Source: Rhizobium sp. Leaf262
GTDB taxonomy: Bacteria > Pseudomonadota > Alphaproteobacteria > Rhizobiales > Rhizobiaceae
DNA length: 64,000 nt
Direction: 5' to 3'
NCBI RefSeq assembly: GCF_001422245.1
Contig: NZ_LMMM01000001.1
Location: 373,422 to 437,421, forward strand
The notes beneath the pieces are model-generated. The model worked only from the letters and a program-made list of their open reading frames with translations, had not been told where the DNA came from and made no database searches. The translations under genes and the position numbers were made by a program. Below, in pieces: positions 16,893-26,144 of the stretch (within the stretch, counting starts at the first letter, position 1; each line of letters begins with the position of its first letter).

Positions 16893-16953
16893 AATGATCA
16901 ACACGAACCCCCGGTGCTTCGTATCCATTGTTTGGATACTCTCAGGAGATTGA

Positions 16954-18654
16954 ATGTCTGTAGCTACTCCCACGCGCGACGATTTCGCAGCGCTGCTCGA
17001 AGAGTCCTTTTCTTCCAATGACCTTGCTGAAGGCTATGTAGCCAAGGGTATCGTCACGGCGATCGAAAAGGACGTTGCGATCGTTGACGTCGGCCTCAAG
17101 GTCGAAGGCCGCATCGCGCTCAAGGAATTCGGCGCCCGTTCGAAAGACGGCGGCCTGAAGGTCGGCGACGAAGTCGAAGTTTACGTTGAGCGGATTGAAA
17201 ACGCTCTGGGCGAAGCCGTTCTGTCGCGCGAGAAGGCTCGCCGCGAAGAGAGCTGGGTCAAGCTCGAAGCCAAGTTCGAAGCTGGCGAACGCGTCGAAGG
17301 CGTTATCTTCAACCAGGTCAAGGGTGGTTTCACCGTCGATCTGGATGGCGCTGTTGCGTTCCTTCCACGTTCGCAGGTCGACATTCGTCCGATCCGCGAC
17401 GTAACGCCTCTGATGCACAACCCGCAGCCCTTCGAAATCCTCAAGATGGACAAGCGTCGCGGCAACATCGTTGTATCGCGTCGTACGGTTCTCGAAGAGT
17501 CCCGCGCCGAGCAGCGTTCTGAAATCGTTCAGAACCTCGAAGAAGGCCAGGTTGTTGACGGCGTCGTCAAGAACATCACCGATTACGGTGCGTTCGTTGA
17601 CCTCGGCGGAATCGACGGCCTGCTGCACGTCACGGATATGGCTTGGCGTCGCGTCAACCATCCTTCGGAAATCCTCAACATTGGCCAGTCGGTCAAGGTT
17701 CAGATCATCCGCATCAACCAGGAAACCCACCGTATCTCGCTCGGCATGAAGCAGCTCGAGTCCGATCCTTGGGATGGCATCTCTGCCAAGTATCCAGTTG
17801 GCAAGAAGATTTCCGGTACGGTCACGAACATCACCGACTACGGTGCATTCGTTGAGCTGGAGCCAGGCATCGAAGGCCTGATCCACATTTCCGAAATGTC
17901 CTGGACCAAGAAGAACGTACATCCCGGCAAGATCCTGTCCACAACACAGGACGTCGACGTTGTCGTTCTCGAAGTCGATCCTTCCAAGCGTCGTATTTCG
18001 CTGGGCCTCAAGCAGACCCTCGAGAACCCATGGCAGGCATTTGCGTTCAGCCATCCGGCCGGCACTGAAGTCGAAGGCGAAGTCAAGAACAAGACCGAAT
18101 TCGGCCTGTTCATTGGTCTCGAAGGCGACGTTGACGGCATGGTTCACCTGTCCGATCTCGACTGGAACCGTCCAGGCGAGCAGGTTATCGAGGAATACAA
18201 CAAGGGTGACACCGTTAAGGCTGTCGTTCTTGACGTTGACGTCGAGAAGGAACGCATTTCGCTCGGCATCAAGCAGCTCGGTAAGGATGCCGTCGGCGAC
18301 GCCGCGACATCTGGCGAACTGCGCAAGAACGCCGTTGTTTCCGCTGAAGTTATCGGCGTGAACGAAGGTGGTATCGAAGTGAAGCTCGTTGCCCACGAAG
18401 ATCTCACATCCTTCATCCGCCGCAACGACCTAGCACGTGATCGTGATGATCAGCGTCCAGAGCGTTTCTCGGTTGGCCAGGTTCTCGACGCCCGCGTCGT
18501 CAACTTCTCCAAGAAGGACCGCAAGGTCATGCTTTCGATCAAGGCTCTGGAAATCGCAGAAGAGAAGGAAGCTGTTGCTCAGTTCGGTTCGTCCGACAGC
18601 GGCGCTTCGCTCGGCGACATCCTTGGCGCGGCTCTGAAGGGTCGCACCGAGTAA
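16954..18654 (+). CDS. rpsA: 30S ribosomal protein S1
   Basis: Ribosomal protein S1 binds mRNA and helps 30S initiation on structured messages. The 566-aa chain contains serial S1 (OB-fold) repeats, recognisable by motifs such as [40 protein letters not shown] (about 196-215), [20 protein letters not shown] (about 290-309) and [26 protein letters not shown] ribosome site precedes ATG 16954. Codon use is strongly biased, as expected for a highly expressed gene. The structured leader upstream and the strong terminator downstream frame it as its own transcription unit, possibly with read-through from cmk. Confidence 0.97.
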   Translation: MSVATPTRDDFAALLEESFSSNDLAEGYVAKGIVTAIEKDVAIVDVGLKVEGRIALKEFGARSKDGGLKVGDEVEVYVERIENALGEAVLSREKARREESWVKLEAKFEAGERVEGVIFNQVKGGFTVDLDGAVAFLPRSQVDIRPIRDVTPLMHNPQPFEILKMDKRRGNIVVSRRTVLEESRAEQRSEIVQNLEEGQVVDGVVKNITDYGAFVDLGGIDGLLHVTDMAWRRVNHPSEILNIGQSVKVQIIRINQETHRISLGMKQLESDPWDGISAKYPVGKKISGTVTNITDYGAFVELEPGIEGLIHISEMSWTKKNVHPGKILSTTQDVDVVVLEVDPSKRRISLGLKQTLENPWQAFAFSHPAGTEVEGEVKNKTEFGLFIGLEGDVDGMVHLSDLDWNRPGEQVIEEYNKGDTVKAVVLDVDVEKERISLGIKQLGKDAVGDAATSGELRKNAVVSAEVIGVNEGGIEVKLVAHEDLTSFIRRNDLARDRDDQRPERFSVGQVLDARVVNFSKKDRKVMLSIKALEIAEEKEAVAQFGSSDSGASLGDILGAALKGRTE

Positions 18655-18684
18655 TCGGTCTGATTGATATCCGAAATAAAGAAT

Positions 18685-18710
18685 CCGCCGGAGCGATCCG
18701 GCGGGTTTTT
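18685..18710 (+). terminator. Strong terminator of rpsA
   Basis: CCGCCGGA (18685-18692), a GCGA tetraloop, TCCGGCGG (18697-18704), then GTTTTT. It is a perfect 8-bp stem right after rpsA. Confidence 0.9.
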
Positions 18711-18727
18711 CATTTAATCCTGTCGGT

Positions 18728-20338
18728 TCAGGAAAATCCGCTCATTTTCAAATAATAGGATTCGGCGTTGCCGAGCGAATTGTCATCATTTGCGCCTTCC
18801 GACAGGGAATGATCGATGGCTTCATCATTGGCGGCTGTGCGTTCTTCCTTAGGAGGGTCCTGGTCCTCATCGTCGCTACCATTTTCGGAATCTTCGGAGC
18901 CACCTTCGGAAGACGGCAGGCGTCCACGGGGTGGCGTATCGGATTCGTCTTCGTCCTTTGCCATTGGATAGGCAATGAAGGGCAGTGCCGTTCCCTCCTT
19001 TGCTATCATGGCAGCCACTGCCGCCTGAAGCGTTGGCTGTTCCAGGATGGCGGCCTTTACATCGTGCACAATGGCGGCCTTTTGAGCCGCGACGATGTCG
19101 GGGCGCTGCGAGGAGGGGATGTCATCTGGGTTTCCGTCGCCAGGATCAGACTTTGCCTGAGAGACTGGTACCTGAGGCGTTTGCGATTTGACCGGATGCT
19201 CCAACTCCTCCCCAGCCATTGCCGGTAATGGTGCAGCAGCGAGCGTTGATTTGACATCGGCGCTTTCCGGTAACCTGTCGAGAAGCACCGCAAGCAAGAG
19301 ATTTTCCATCTCCTTTGGAGATGCCTTGGAAAAGGCATTTGATATGGCCGACTTCGACGGACCTTCGATCAAAGGTGTCAGGAGTTGCGGCTGGAGGCGC
19401 GGAACGTCCGCCTCATCCATGTGTTGCGGCGCTGGCGGCAAGGGCGTGACCGTCGCAGCGTGTGATGTCACAGGCAGTGAGGTGGCCGAATTTTGCGGGG
19501 TCTGCCCGCCTCCAGTCGTAGCTGATTGTGCGTGCCGAGTGTCTGGTGAAGGCAGCTTCTCAGTCATGTCAGCTTGCGCGGCAAGGCCGGTTTGCGCGCT
19601 ATTGGTTGTCGCGGCGGGCGCCATGCCCGTTGCAGGCTTCGGTGTGAGCGGAAGCGTACCGTTGTCCACCTGCGGCTCCGAAACGGATGGCTGTAAGGGA
19701 AGCGTGCCGAACTTGATGCCATCAGCATCTGAAGGCGCGGTTGACATGCGTTGTGGCAGCGCGGTCAGTACCTTGTCTGCAGTGCCGGCAGAAATCTGCG
19801 GTGTTGGCTTTATCTGGGCGAGGACGGGGCTCTCAGGCAGGATGTCTTGCAGGTAGGCAGGGATAGACGGCTTTGTCTGGCGTCCCGCCGGGCCGGAACG
19901 GGATAGCTCGAACATGACTGCCAATCGTGCCGCTTCAGGCCCCGCCGAACTTTTCAAGGCGGCAGCGAGAATGTCGAGCGTTATGCCGCGCATAATGCTG
20001 CCCAGCGCCTTTTCAAGCGTTGCCTTCTGGTCAGCGGGGAACGTTTTTATGCTCTCTACCAGACGTGCGACATAGGCGTCGGCGGCTTCCCCGTCCATGC
20101 GGGCGATGTTCAGCAGCTTTCCAAGCGTTTCCGCTAACACACCGGCATTGTTGGAAAGCTGAAGCTCTCCCGATACAGCGCGTATCCCCGTGTTGGATGC
20201 GAGATTGGTCACAGCACCGTGTTGCTCGCGGATAGTGGTGGGGGCTGGTGTCGTGGGGCTGGTGACTGCATCCTGACGCGGTGTGGGGGTGGCAAACGAC
20301 ACATCCACTGCACTGACCGGGCTGACAGGCGTTAGCAT
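18728..20338 (-). CDS. Hypothetical protein, low complexity, 536 aa
   Basis: The frame opens at 20362, but ATG 20338 (MLTPVSPVSAVDVSFATPTP) has an AAGGGAG ribosome site, so I choose it. Residues 1-170 hold a helical region (LAETLGKLLNIARMDGEAAD). The long middle is Pro/Thr/Ala/Gln-rich, followed by a helical patch (EMENLLLAVLLDRLPESADV) and an acidic tail (SENGSDDEDQDPPKEE). No signal peptide or catalytic motif is seen. The layout, with ordered ends and a Pro/Gln-rich middle, vaguely recalls FliK-type hook-length proteins, but there is no flagellar context here, so I leave the function open. Confidence 0.6.
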   Translation of the reverse strand: MLTPVSPVSAVDVSFATPTPRQDAVTSPTTPAPTTIREQHGAVTNLASNTGIRAVSGELQLSNNAGVLAETLGKLLNIARMDGEAADAYVARLVESIKTFPADQKATLEKALGSIMRGITLDILAAALKSSAGPEAARLAVMFELSRSGPAGRQTKPSIPAYLQDILPESPVLAQIKPTPQISAGTADKVLTALPQRMSTAPSDADGIKFGTLPLQPSVSEPQVDNGTLPLTPKPATGMAPAATTNSAQTGLAAQADMTEKLPSPDTRHAQSATTGGGQTPQNSATSLPVTSHAATVTPLPPAPQHMDEADVPRLQPQLLTPLIEGPSKSAISNAFSKASPKEMENLLLAVLLDRLPESADVKSTLAAAPLPAMAGEELEHPVKSQTPQVPVSQAKSDPGDGNPDDIPSSQRPDIVAAQKAAIVHDVKAAILEQPTLQAAVAAMIAKEGTALPFIAYPMAKDEDESDTPPRGRLPSSEGGSEDSENGSDDEDQDPPKEERTAANDEAIDHSLSEGANDDNSLGNAESYYLKMSGFS

Positions 20339-20564
20339 TGCGCGCTCCCTTCGTGGTGACATATGCCCACGTCAAGCGCTTGCACATATCAGCTGGAACC
20401 GGCCCGGCTTCGATGGGGCCTTGGCGACGAGGCAGGTGTCATTTTCGTCCGCTCATGCGGCGCAGTGCTGTGTCGATCCTGCGTCTTTGAGAGAACAGGT
20501 GCGAATCATCTGTCTAAGCATGCAGTGGAATGTTTAACGATGTGCTAACCACGTCAGCACCCGC

Positions 20565-21191
20565 TCAGCTATGCGCGAAGATGTCCGTATCGTCCCAGCC
20601 CAAAAGGTCCAGCTTGGCGCGGGTTGGCAGAAATGCAAAACAGGCCTCGGCATGCTCATAGCGACCATCGCGGATCAGGCGTGTCGTCAACTTGTCGCGC
20701 AGGGCATGGAGATGAAGCACGTCGGAGGCTGCATATTCCAGTTGCGCCTGTGACAATTTTTCCGCAGCCCAGTCGGAAGACTGCTGCGCCTTGGAGATGT
20801 CGACGTCCAGCATCTCGCGCAGATTGTCTTTCAGCCCATGGCGATCCGTATAGGTACGGCAAAGCCTGGAGGCGATTTTCGTGCAGAAGACCGGTGTGCA
20901 GGTCACGCCAAACGTATGGAAGAGAACCGCGATGTCGAAGCGACCGTAGTGGAAAATCTTCTGGCGGGAGGGGTCTTCCAGCAGCATGACGAGGTTCGGT
21001 GCTTCTGTCTGACCGGCAGCGATACGGATGACATCAGCACTCCCGTCGCCAGGTGACAGCTGAACGACGCACAGCCGGTCGCGTCTCGGTATCAAGCCCA
21101 GCGTTTCGGTGTCGATGGCCACTGCACCGGTGTAACGGGCCGCATCGTTTTTCGAAATATCGCCTTCGTGATAACGGATCGTCGCCGCCAT
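20565..21191 (-). CDS. Ribonuclease D-like 3'-5' exonuclease, 208 aa
   Basis: DnaQ-type 3'-5' exonuclease of the single-domain RNase D class found in alphaproteobacteria. Exo I reads VAIDTETLGLI, Exo II HYGRFDIAVLFHTF, and Exo III LEYAASDVLHLHAL, giving the DEDDy-type acidic residues. No HRDC domain follows, unlike the longer RNase D of E. coli (about 375 aa). A GGTGGAG site favours ATG 21191 (MAATIRYHEGD) over the frame start at 21203. It probably trims 3' ends of stable RNAs. Confidence 0.85.
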   Translation of the reverse strand: MAATIRYHEGDISKNDAARYTGAVAIDTETLGLIPRRDRLCVVQLSPGDGSADVIRIAAGQTEAPNLVMLLEDPSRQKIFHYGRFDIAVLFHTFGVTCTPVFCTKIASRLCRTYTDRHGLKDNLREMLDVDISKAQQSSDWAAEKLSQAQLEYAASDVLHLHALRDKLTTRLIRDGRYEHAEACFAFLPTRAKLDLLGWDDTDIFAHS

Positions 21192-21354
21192 GTATTGCTC
21201 CACCCTTGGATCATCGAGGAGGCTATAACCGAAACTGCGTGAGCGCGATACCGCCTCACCATGCTTTTCTACATGACTGGCGGCCTTGCACAGCGAAGGA
21301 GCGACAGGCTAAGCTGTGCGTCACACATTGTTTTTCGAAAGAGTAACGCGTTTC

Positions 21355-21939
21355 ATGCCAGTCAAAATCTATCTCGCGGGGCCGGAAGTTTTTCTGGCCA
21401 ATGCTCGTGATATGCTCGATGCCAAAGCCGATCTTGCCCGTGAGGCCGGGTTTGTTCCTCTTTCCCCGGGAGATCTGCAAATACCGCCTGCGGACACAAA
21501 AGTCGCACACGGCTGCAACATCAACGCGGTCGATGAGCAGATGATGATGGAGGCCGATGCTATCATCGCCAATATCACGCCCTTTCGCGGCATTGCGGCC
21601 GATACCGGCACGAGCTACGAACTGGGCTTCATGTGCGCGCTGGGCAAACCTGTCTTTGCCTATACGAATGTGACCGCCAACCATTTTTCCCGCATCATGC
21701 GCCATTACGGCGATGTCGCCACGCAGGATGAAACGGGCCGCTACCGCGGCTCTGACGGGCTTTCCATCGAAAATTTCGACATGGCAGACAATCTCATGCT
21801 GCACGGCGGTATTCTGCGCCGGGGCGGCGTCGTGGTGATTGGCGACGCGGCGCCGGGCGATGTCTATACGGACCTGACGGCGTTCAGGGAATGTCTTGCC
21901 CACGCCGCGCGGGCGCTGCTGAAAAAAGAAAACGAATAG
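21355..21939 (+). CDS. Nucleoside 2-deoxyribosyltransferase-like protein, 194 aa
   Basis: MPVKIYLAGPEVFLANARDM opens the Rossmann-like NDT fold. MEADAIIANITPFRGIAADT and GTSYELGFMCALGKPVFAYT supply the Asp and Glu segments that form the active site (the catalytic Glu lies in the YELG motif). The family exchanges or hydrolyses bases of deoxynucleosides/nucleotides. The frame is open from 21316, but the conserved N-terminus begins at ATG 21355. The SDR gene starts 12 bp downstream on the same strand, so they form a small operon. The substrate cannot be read from the sequence. Confidence 0.85.
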   Translation: MPVKIYLAGPEVFLANARDMLDAKADLAREAGFVPLSPGDLQIPPADTKVAHGCNINAVDEQMMMEADAIIANITPFRGIAADTGTSYELGFMCALGKPVFAYTNVTANHFSRIMRHYGDVATQDETGRYRGSDGLSIENFDMADNLMLHGGILRRGGVVVIGDAAPGDVYTDLTAFRECLAHAARALLKKENE

Positions 21940-21951
21940 AGTGGAGATCAT

Positions 21952-22704
21952 ATGATGAGCGGTACAATTCTAATCACTGGAGCAACGTCCGGTTTCGGCC
22001 ATGCGACGGCAAAACTCTTTGCAAAGAACGGCTGGAAAGTCATCGGTACCGGTCGCCGCGCCGAGCGCCTCGCCGCGCTGAAAGACGAGATCGGTGGTGC
22101 CTTTCATGGCATGGTGTTCGATATTACCGACGAGGCTGCCATGGCCTCTGAATTTGCTGCGCTTCCGGCAGAGTTCCAGGAGATCGACGTTCTCGTCAAT
22201 AACGCCGGACTGGCACTCGGCACCGCTACAGCACCGAATGTGCCGCTGAAGGACTGGCACACGATGGTCAACACTAATATCACAGGCCTCCTCAACATCA
22301 CGCATCACTTGCTGCCGATCTTGATCGAACGCCGTGGCATGATCGTCAATCTTTCATCGGTCGCCGCCCATTGGCCTTATGCGGGCGGCAATGTCTATGC
22401 AGGCACGAAAGCATTTCTGCGTCAGTTTTCGCTGGGTCTGAGATCGGATATGCATGGTAAGGGCGTGCGCGTCACATCCATCGAGCCAGGCATGTGCGAA
22501 ACCGAATTCACCGTTGTCCGCACCGGTGGCGATCAGAGCGCGTCTGATACGCTCTACAAGGGCGTCAATCCGATCCTGCCTGAGGACATCGCCAACACCA
22601 TTCAGTGGGTCGCATCCCAGCCTAAGCATATCAACATCAACAGCATCGAGTTGATGCCCGTGAACCAATCCTTTGCCGGTTTTCAGGTCCATCGCGACGT
22701 CTGA
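21952..22704 (+). CDS. SDR family NAD(P)-dependent oxidoreductase (YdfG-like), 250 aa
   Basis: Classical short-chain dehydrogenase. ILITGATSGFGHATAKLFAK gives the TGxxxGxG cofactor site, GTGRRAERL after strand 2 suggests NADP preference, and VLVNNAGLALG is the NNAG motif. SSVAAHWPYAGGNVYAGTKAF carries the catalytic Ser, Tyr and Lys. The residues GRRAERL, LPEDIANTI and INSIELMPVNQSFAGFQVHR closely resemble YdfG, which reduces 3-hydroxy acid derivatives such as malonic semialdehyde. ATG 21952 has GGAG upstream. It is probably co-transcribed with the preceding gene. Confidence 0.9.
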   Translation: MMSGTILITGATSGFGHATAKLFAKNGWKVIGTGRRAERLAALKDEIGGAFHGMVFDITDEAAMASEFAALPAEFQEIDVLVNNAGLALGTATAPNVPLKDWHTMVNTNITGLLNITHHLLPILIERRGMIVNLSSVAAHWPYAGGNVYAGTKAFLRQFSLGLRSDMHGKGVRVTSIEPGMCETEFTVVRTGGDQSASDTLYKGVNPILPEDIANTIQWVASQPKHININSIELMPVNQSFAGFQVHRDV

Positions 22705-22827
22705 CGAATTCCCGCCAATTTTAAAATGATGAAAAACCGGGCAGTATCCCCGAAGCCATGCAAATTTGCATTGCTGCATTGCGAGACTTGCTCTGTTAAA
22801 ATTCGATGAGATCGCTATATTCAAATC

Positions 22828-22943
22828 ATCGAAGCGACGCACTCCTCCTCCCAGCGTCGCTTGATATGGATCGGCAACACTCCTCCTCCCAGTTGTCGAT
22901 CAAGTTTAAAGCCTGCCGCACCTCCTCCCGCGGCAGGCTTTTT
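22828..22943 (+). ncRNA. sRNA with three anti-Shine-Dalgarno hairpin loops (alpha-r14/cuckoo type)
   Basis: Three consecutive stem-loops each expose CTCCTCC. The first is AAGCGACGC/GCGTCGCTT (22832-22862) with loop ACTCCTCCTCCCA. The second is GATCGGCAAC/GTTGTCGATC (22869-22901) with the identical loop. The third is GCCTGCCGC/GCGGCAGGC (22911-22938) with loop ACCTCCTCCC, followed by TTTTT as a terminator. A CTATAT at 22815-22820 could be the -10 box. Alphaproteobacterial trans-acting sRNAs with such anti-SD loops are known; they pair with ribosome sites of many mRNAs. The 5' end is an estimate. Confidence 0.85.
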
Positions 22944-23000
22944 CCGTTTAAGGCTTCCAAAAGAAGCCGCTACTTGGCGCTGCTCCCCATCGTAAGCGTC

Positions 23001-24290
23001 TCAGATGTGGATTCCACGGGACTTGAGCATTGATTGAATATCGACGGCTGCGCCGGTTTCGATGGATGCATTGGCGGCAATCCCGGTCAAAATCGACCAT
23101 GCTCCCGAAATGTGATCGGATGCGCGATTGAAGCGGTCCGGTTCCATACTGTCAGGTGCGAATATATAACCGAGCATGACCGGATCTGCTCCGCCATGAT
23201 TACCTGTCGCCTTGGGAACGTCTATCATCCGTGGGGTTTCACCAGCAAGATGCAGTTCCGTCGTGATGGCTTCCTCATCGGCATGGTCGCGAACCCCGCC
23301 GAACACGCCGTGAACTTCGATGTGCTTGTGGACGATTTCGCCCTTCGTGCCCTGGAAACGTATTTCCAAACCTTCCCAGGGTGAGTAGGCGGTCAGCGTG
23401 TAGTTTGCTGTAACACCGGATGCATAGCGAATATGTGCCTGCATCGTATCTTCGATACCGATATCGGCATCGAAGACACATCGATCCCGATAGTAACCAT
23501 CCTCATCTTCTGCGTCGAGATATAGCGCCCTTAATTGCTCGTCTGCTGAAAGGTCCAGGCGGAAAACGCATCTTTCCGCCACGGGACAGTCCGTGCATCT
23601 GGGGCCGTGGTCTTGCAAACCAAGCTCCACTGCCGTCTCCGGTCGATAAAAGGCCCTCCTGCCCGACGCAAAAACCTGCGTCGGAGCCGAGGCCAGCCAC
23701 CAGTTGAGAAGATCGAAGTGGTGTGTGGACTTATGGACGAGCAGACCACCGGAGTTTTCCTTGTGCCGGTGCCAGCGACGAAAATAATCCGCGCCATGAA
23801 CGCGGTCCAGATGCCAGCGAAAATCGACAGCCGTAATGGTGCCGATCACGCCCGATGTCAGCATGTCCTTGATCTGCGTGCGCGCCGGGGAATAACGGTA
23901 ATTGAACGTCACCATCACTCGACGTCCGGTGCGCGCCTGCGCATCGACGATTTGTTTCAGTCGCGACAGGTCGATCGTCAGCGGCTTTTCGCAGATGACA
24001 TCGCACCCCGCTTCGAATGCCCGAACGATATAATCGGAGTGCAGATAATCCGGGGTGGCAACGACAATTGTGTCTGGCTTCTGTTCGGCAATCAACTGGT
24101 CGAAGTTGTCAGAGAGATAGGTCGGAACACCGTTTGTCCCCGGTTTGGAAATAGCTCGTGCCGCTTCTCCCAGACGATGCGCGTTGCTGTCGCACAGCGC
24201 CACGATCTCGTGCCGGTCTGCATAGTCTTCGGTCACGGAATCCCGGAACATCTTGTGACGTGATCCGCATCCAACAATCGCGATTTTCAC
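23001..24290 (-). CDS. Gfo/Idh/MocA family oxidoreductase, 429 aa
   Basis: NAD(P)-dependent dehydrogenase of the glucose-fructose oxidoreductase/inositol dehydrogenase family. KIAIVGCGSRHKMFRDSV is the Rossmann glycine motif; VVATPDYLHSDYIVRAFEAG and CDVICEKPLTIDL carry the family EKP motif. HKSTHHFDLLNWWL holds the catalytic His region. A cysteine cluster (CTDCPVAERCVF, about residues 240-251) is unusual and could bind a metal. Length is above the family norm (about 340-380). It stands alone on the minus strand, with a 450-bp gap upstream; the sugar or cyclitol substrate is unknown. Confidence 0.85.
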   Translation of the reverse strand: MKIAIVGCGSRHKMFRDSVTEDYADRHEIVALCDSNAHRLGEAARAISKPGTNGVPTYLSDNFDQLIAEQKPDTIVVATPDYLHSDYIVRAFEAGCDVICEKPLTIDLSRLKQIVDAQARTGRRVMVTFNYRYSPARTQIKDMLTSGVIGTITAVDFRWHLDRVHGADYFRRWHRHKENSGGLLVHKSTHHFDLLNWWLASAPTQVFASGRRAFYRPETAVELGLQDHGPRCTDCPVAERCVFRLDLSADEQLRALYLDAEDEDGYYRDRCVFDADIGIEDTMQAHIRYASGVTANYTLTAYSPWEGLEIRFQGTKGEIVHKHIEVHGVFGGVRDHADEEAITTELHLAGETPRMIDVPKATGNHGGADPVMLGYIFAPDSMEPDRFNRASDHISGAWSILTGIAANASIETGAAVDIQSMLKSRGIHI

Positions 24291-24645
24291 TTGTCTTCCC
24301 TTTACATGCCATGGGTGGATTTCACTGATGTCACGCGCTCGCGCCGTGCATAAGTGATGACAAACCGTTGGATGTTTCGAAGAAGGGGGGAGGAAGAGAG
24401 CACATGGAGGACCAACGGATAGATACTATCTAGCCATTAAAGTCATATTATGATTTTTAGGCAAGTGGATTTTCCATGCTGCGGTGCACGCTTTTAAATG
24501 CACCAGTCTCGCTCACTATTATTTCCGATCCATTGCTGCGTCACTAGGCTGGGCGCCACGTCCCGAACCGTTCGGCGATGACCAATGCTCGTCCTGAGAT
24601 TCACCAAACTCTGTCGGTCGATCCTCCAGTCCAAGATGCAGTTGG

Positions 24646-24670
24646 GGAACTCCTGATGCAACCGTTTGTT
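24646..24670 (+). promoter_or_regulatory. Candidate EcfG (general stress) promoter
   Basis: GGAAC (24646-24650), 17 bases, GTT (24668-24670) matches the alphaproteobacterial EcfG sigma-factor promoter pattern. A second, shorter-spaced GGAAC-N15-GTT lies at 24679-24701. The gene starts at 24741. The rest of the 450-bp gap after 24290 shows no gene. Confidence 0.5.
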
Positions 24671-24740
24671 CGGCGAAGGGAACATGCTTACCCGTCGCGT
24701 TATGCGTCGATAAGTTCTTTCAAGAACAAAGGAGACGATC

Positions 24741-24983
24741 ATGCCTATTTCGAAAGACGAGAAGTCTGACCTTGATGACATTCACAAGGATGCCGAGGGG
24801 CAATACGCCAAAGGGCTTGAGCGGAGCGACAACAACGGCGTCGCTAGCGCCAAACCACGTGTTATCACCGGCTCAGATGACGCGACTGTTCACAAAAATC
24901 CGCCAGGCAAAAAACCTTCAAAAAAGGAATGGGATGTCAATTACGACGAGCGTGAAACGAATGAAGGGGATTTTCGAGGCTAG
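24741..24983 (+). CDS. Small charged hypothetical protein, 80 aa
   Basis: An AAAGGAG site precedes ATG 24741. The protein is short, highly charged and glycine/asparagine-containing (MPISKDEKSDLDDIHKDAEG at the start, KKEWDVNYDERETNEGDF near the end), so probably disordered. I know no family name. Its location behind GGAAC-N17-GTT and before a DUF892 gene suggests a small general-stress protein. Confidence 0.65.
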   Translation: MPISKDEKSDLDDIHKDAEGQYAKGLERSDNNGVASAKPRVITGSDDATVHKNPPGKKPSKKEWDVNYDERETNEGDFRG

Positions 24984-25034
24984 GAACGCTTACGCAGGTG
25001 CGGCGGGTTTTTCGAACCCGGCACATGTTTATCT

Positions 25035-25059
25035 GGAACTTCCGGTCTTACTCACGGTT
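25035..25059 (+). promoter_or_regulatory. Candidate EcfG promoter of DUF892 gene
   Basis: GGAAC at 25035-25039, a 17-base spacer and GTT at 25057-25059, 35 bp before the ATG at 25094. The spacing to the gene fits a promoter with a short leader. Confidence 0.6.
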
Positions 25060-25093
25060 CGGCAGGTCCCAACACCCGAAGCAGGAGATACCC

Positions 25094-25594
25094 ATGGCCG
25101 AAAAAACACTCGACGATCTTTTTCTCGATACTCTCAAAGACATCTACTTTGCTGAAAAGCAGATTTTGAAAGCTTTGCCAAAGATGGCGCGGGCGGCCCA
25201 GTCCGACGAGGGTAAGGCTGCATTTCTTCATCATAAGGAAGAAACCGAGGGTCAGATCGAACGCCTTCAACAGGTCTTCGAACTTCTCGGCAAGAGCGCT
25301 CGTGGTAAGACCTGTGAAGCAATTCAGGGTATCATCGCCGAAGGCGAAGAGATCATGGAAGACTATAAGGGTACCGAAGCGCTCGACGCAGGTCTGATTT
25401 CCTCAGCGCAAGCCGTGGAACACTACGAAATCGCCCGTTACGGCACATTGAAGAGCTGGGCGCTCAAGCTCGGATACACGGAAGCCGCAGATCTCTTGGA
25501 TGCAACCCTTCAGGAAGAAATTGCGACGGATGCCAAATTGACGGAACTGGGCGAAGGTTCGGCAAACACCAAGGCGTCCAAAAAACGGGCGTAA
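25094..25594 (+). CDS. Ferritin-like DUF892 (YciF-type) protein, 166 aa
   Basis: The start MAEKTLDDLFLDTLKDIYFA followed by EKQILKALPKMA is the signature of the DUF892/YciE-YciF family, four-helix ferritin-like stress proteins. Candidate metal ligands are Glu/His in FAEKQ, HHKEETEGQ and AVEHYEIARYGT. The frame is open upstream, but ATG 25094 has AGGAGA and gives the conserved N-terminus. The tail NTKASKKRA is basic. In relatives these genes are induced by osmotic or general stress, consistent with the EcfG-like promoter just upstream. Confidence 0.9.
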   Translation: MAEKTLDDLFLDTLKDIYFAEKQILKALPKMARAAQSDEGKAAFLHHKEETEGQIERLQQVFELLGKSARGKTCEAIQGIIAEGEEIMEDYKGTEALDAGLISSAQAVEHYEIARYGTLKSWALKLGYTEAADLLDATLQEEIATDAKLTELGEGSANTKASKKRA

Positions 25595-25607
25595 TCAAAG
25601 CAAAAAA

Positions 25608-25634
25608 GGAAGCCCGTGATTGCGGGCTTCCTTT
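25608..25634. terminator. Terminator between convergent genes
   Basis: GGAAGCCCG (25608-25616) and CGGGCTTCC (25623-25631) form a 9-bp stem, with AAAAAA on the left and TTT on the right. It could end both the DUF892 gene and the minus-strand receiver gene. Confidence 0.85.
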
Positions 25635-25664
25635 AAAATGCATGACCGGGCATGACAATCTCCT

Positions 25665-26144
25665 TCAGCTTTGTGGTTGAAGCGCGTCGTCCACCTTTTT
25701 TAAGAGCAATTCAGGTGGGCAAGGTTTGCTCAGCCAGCTACCCTTCAGGAAGATTTCGGGGGCGCCAGTACGATCACGCCCTGTGCAAACGATAAAAGGT
25801 ATGCCCATCAATTTGAGACGTGAAGCCACTTCCGTCGCGGGTCCGTCCTTCAAGTGCACATCGAGAAGCGCAACAGATGGTCTTTTTCGCTCAAGCCATG
25901 TCAGCGCATCGCTACATGATGAGCAGATGTGAACAGCATGACCTGCGGTGTTGAGCGTATATTCGAGATCCACTGCGATAAGAGGTTCGTCTTCAAGGAT
26001 CAGGACTGAGCCAATTGCCTTATCTACGCCGGGCTGAAATTCGCCCGTGGATCGATCGCCCTGCAGTTCTAGTGCATGGAACGTCGGTTCATCCATATGT
26101 CTTGCTTCGTCGTGTTCTTGACTTGATGAATGCGATATAGTCAT
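25665..26144 (-). CDS. Single-domain response regulator, 159 aa
   Basis: After about 43 residues of leader, VLILEDEPLIAVDLEY starts a receiver domain. It has the acidic pair E51/D52, the phospho-acceptor D95 in VALLDVHLKDGPA, T at IVCTGRD and K in LSKPC. No output domain follows, so it acts by protein contact, as CheY- or FixJ-receiver-like stand-alone regulators do. A GAGGAG site supports ATG 26144. The kinase partner is not adjacent. Confidence 0.85.
   Translation of the reverse strand: MTISHSSSQEHDEARHMDEPTFHALELQGDRSTGEFQPGVDKAIGSVLILEDEPLIAVDLEYTLNTAGHAVHICSSCSDALTWLERKRPSVALLDVHLKDGPATEVASRLKLMGIPFIVCTGRDRTGAPEIFLKGSWLSKPCPPELLLKKVDDALQPQS

Noticed and set aside
16942-18396. 484-codon open frame antisense to rpsA
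   Set aside because: It mirrors the codon pattern of the highly expressed rpsA gene and has no independent ribosome site or domain.
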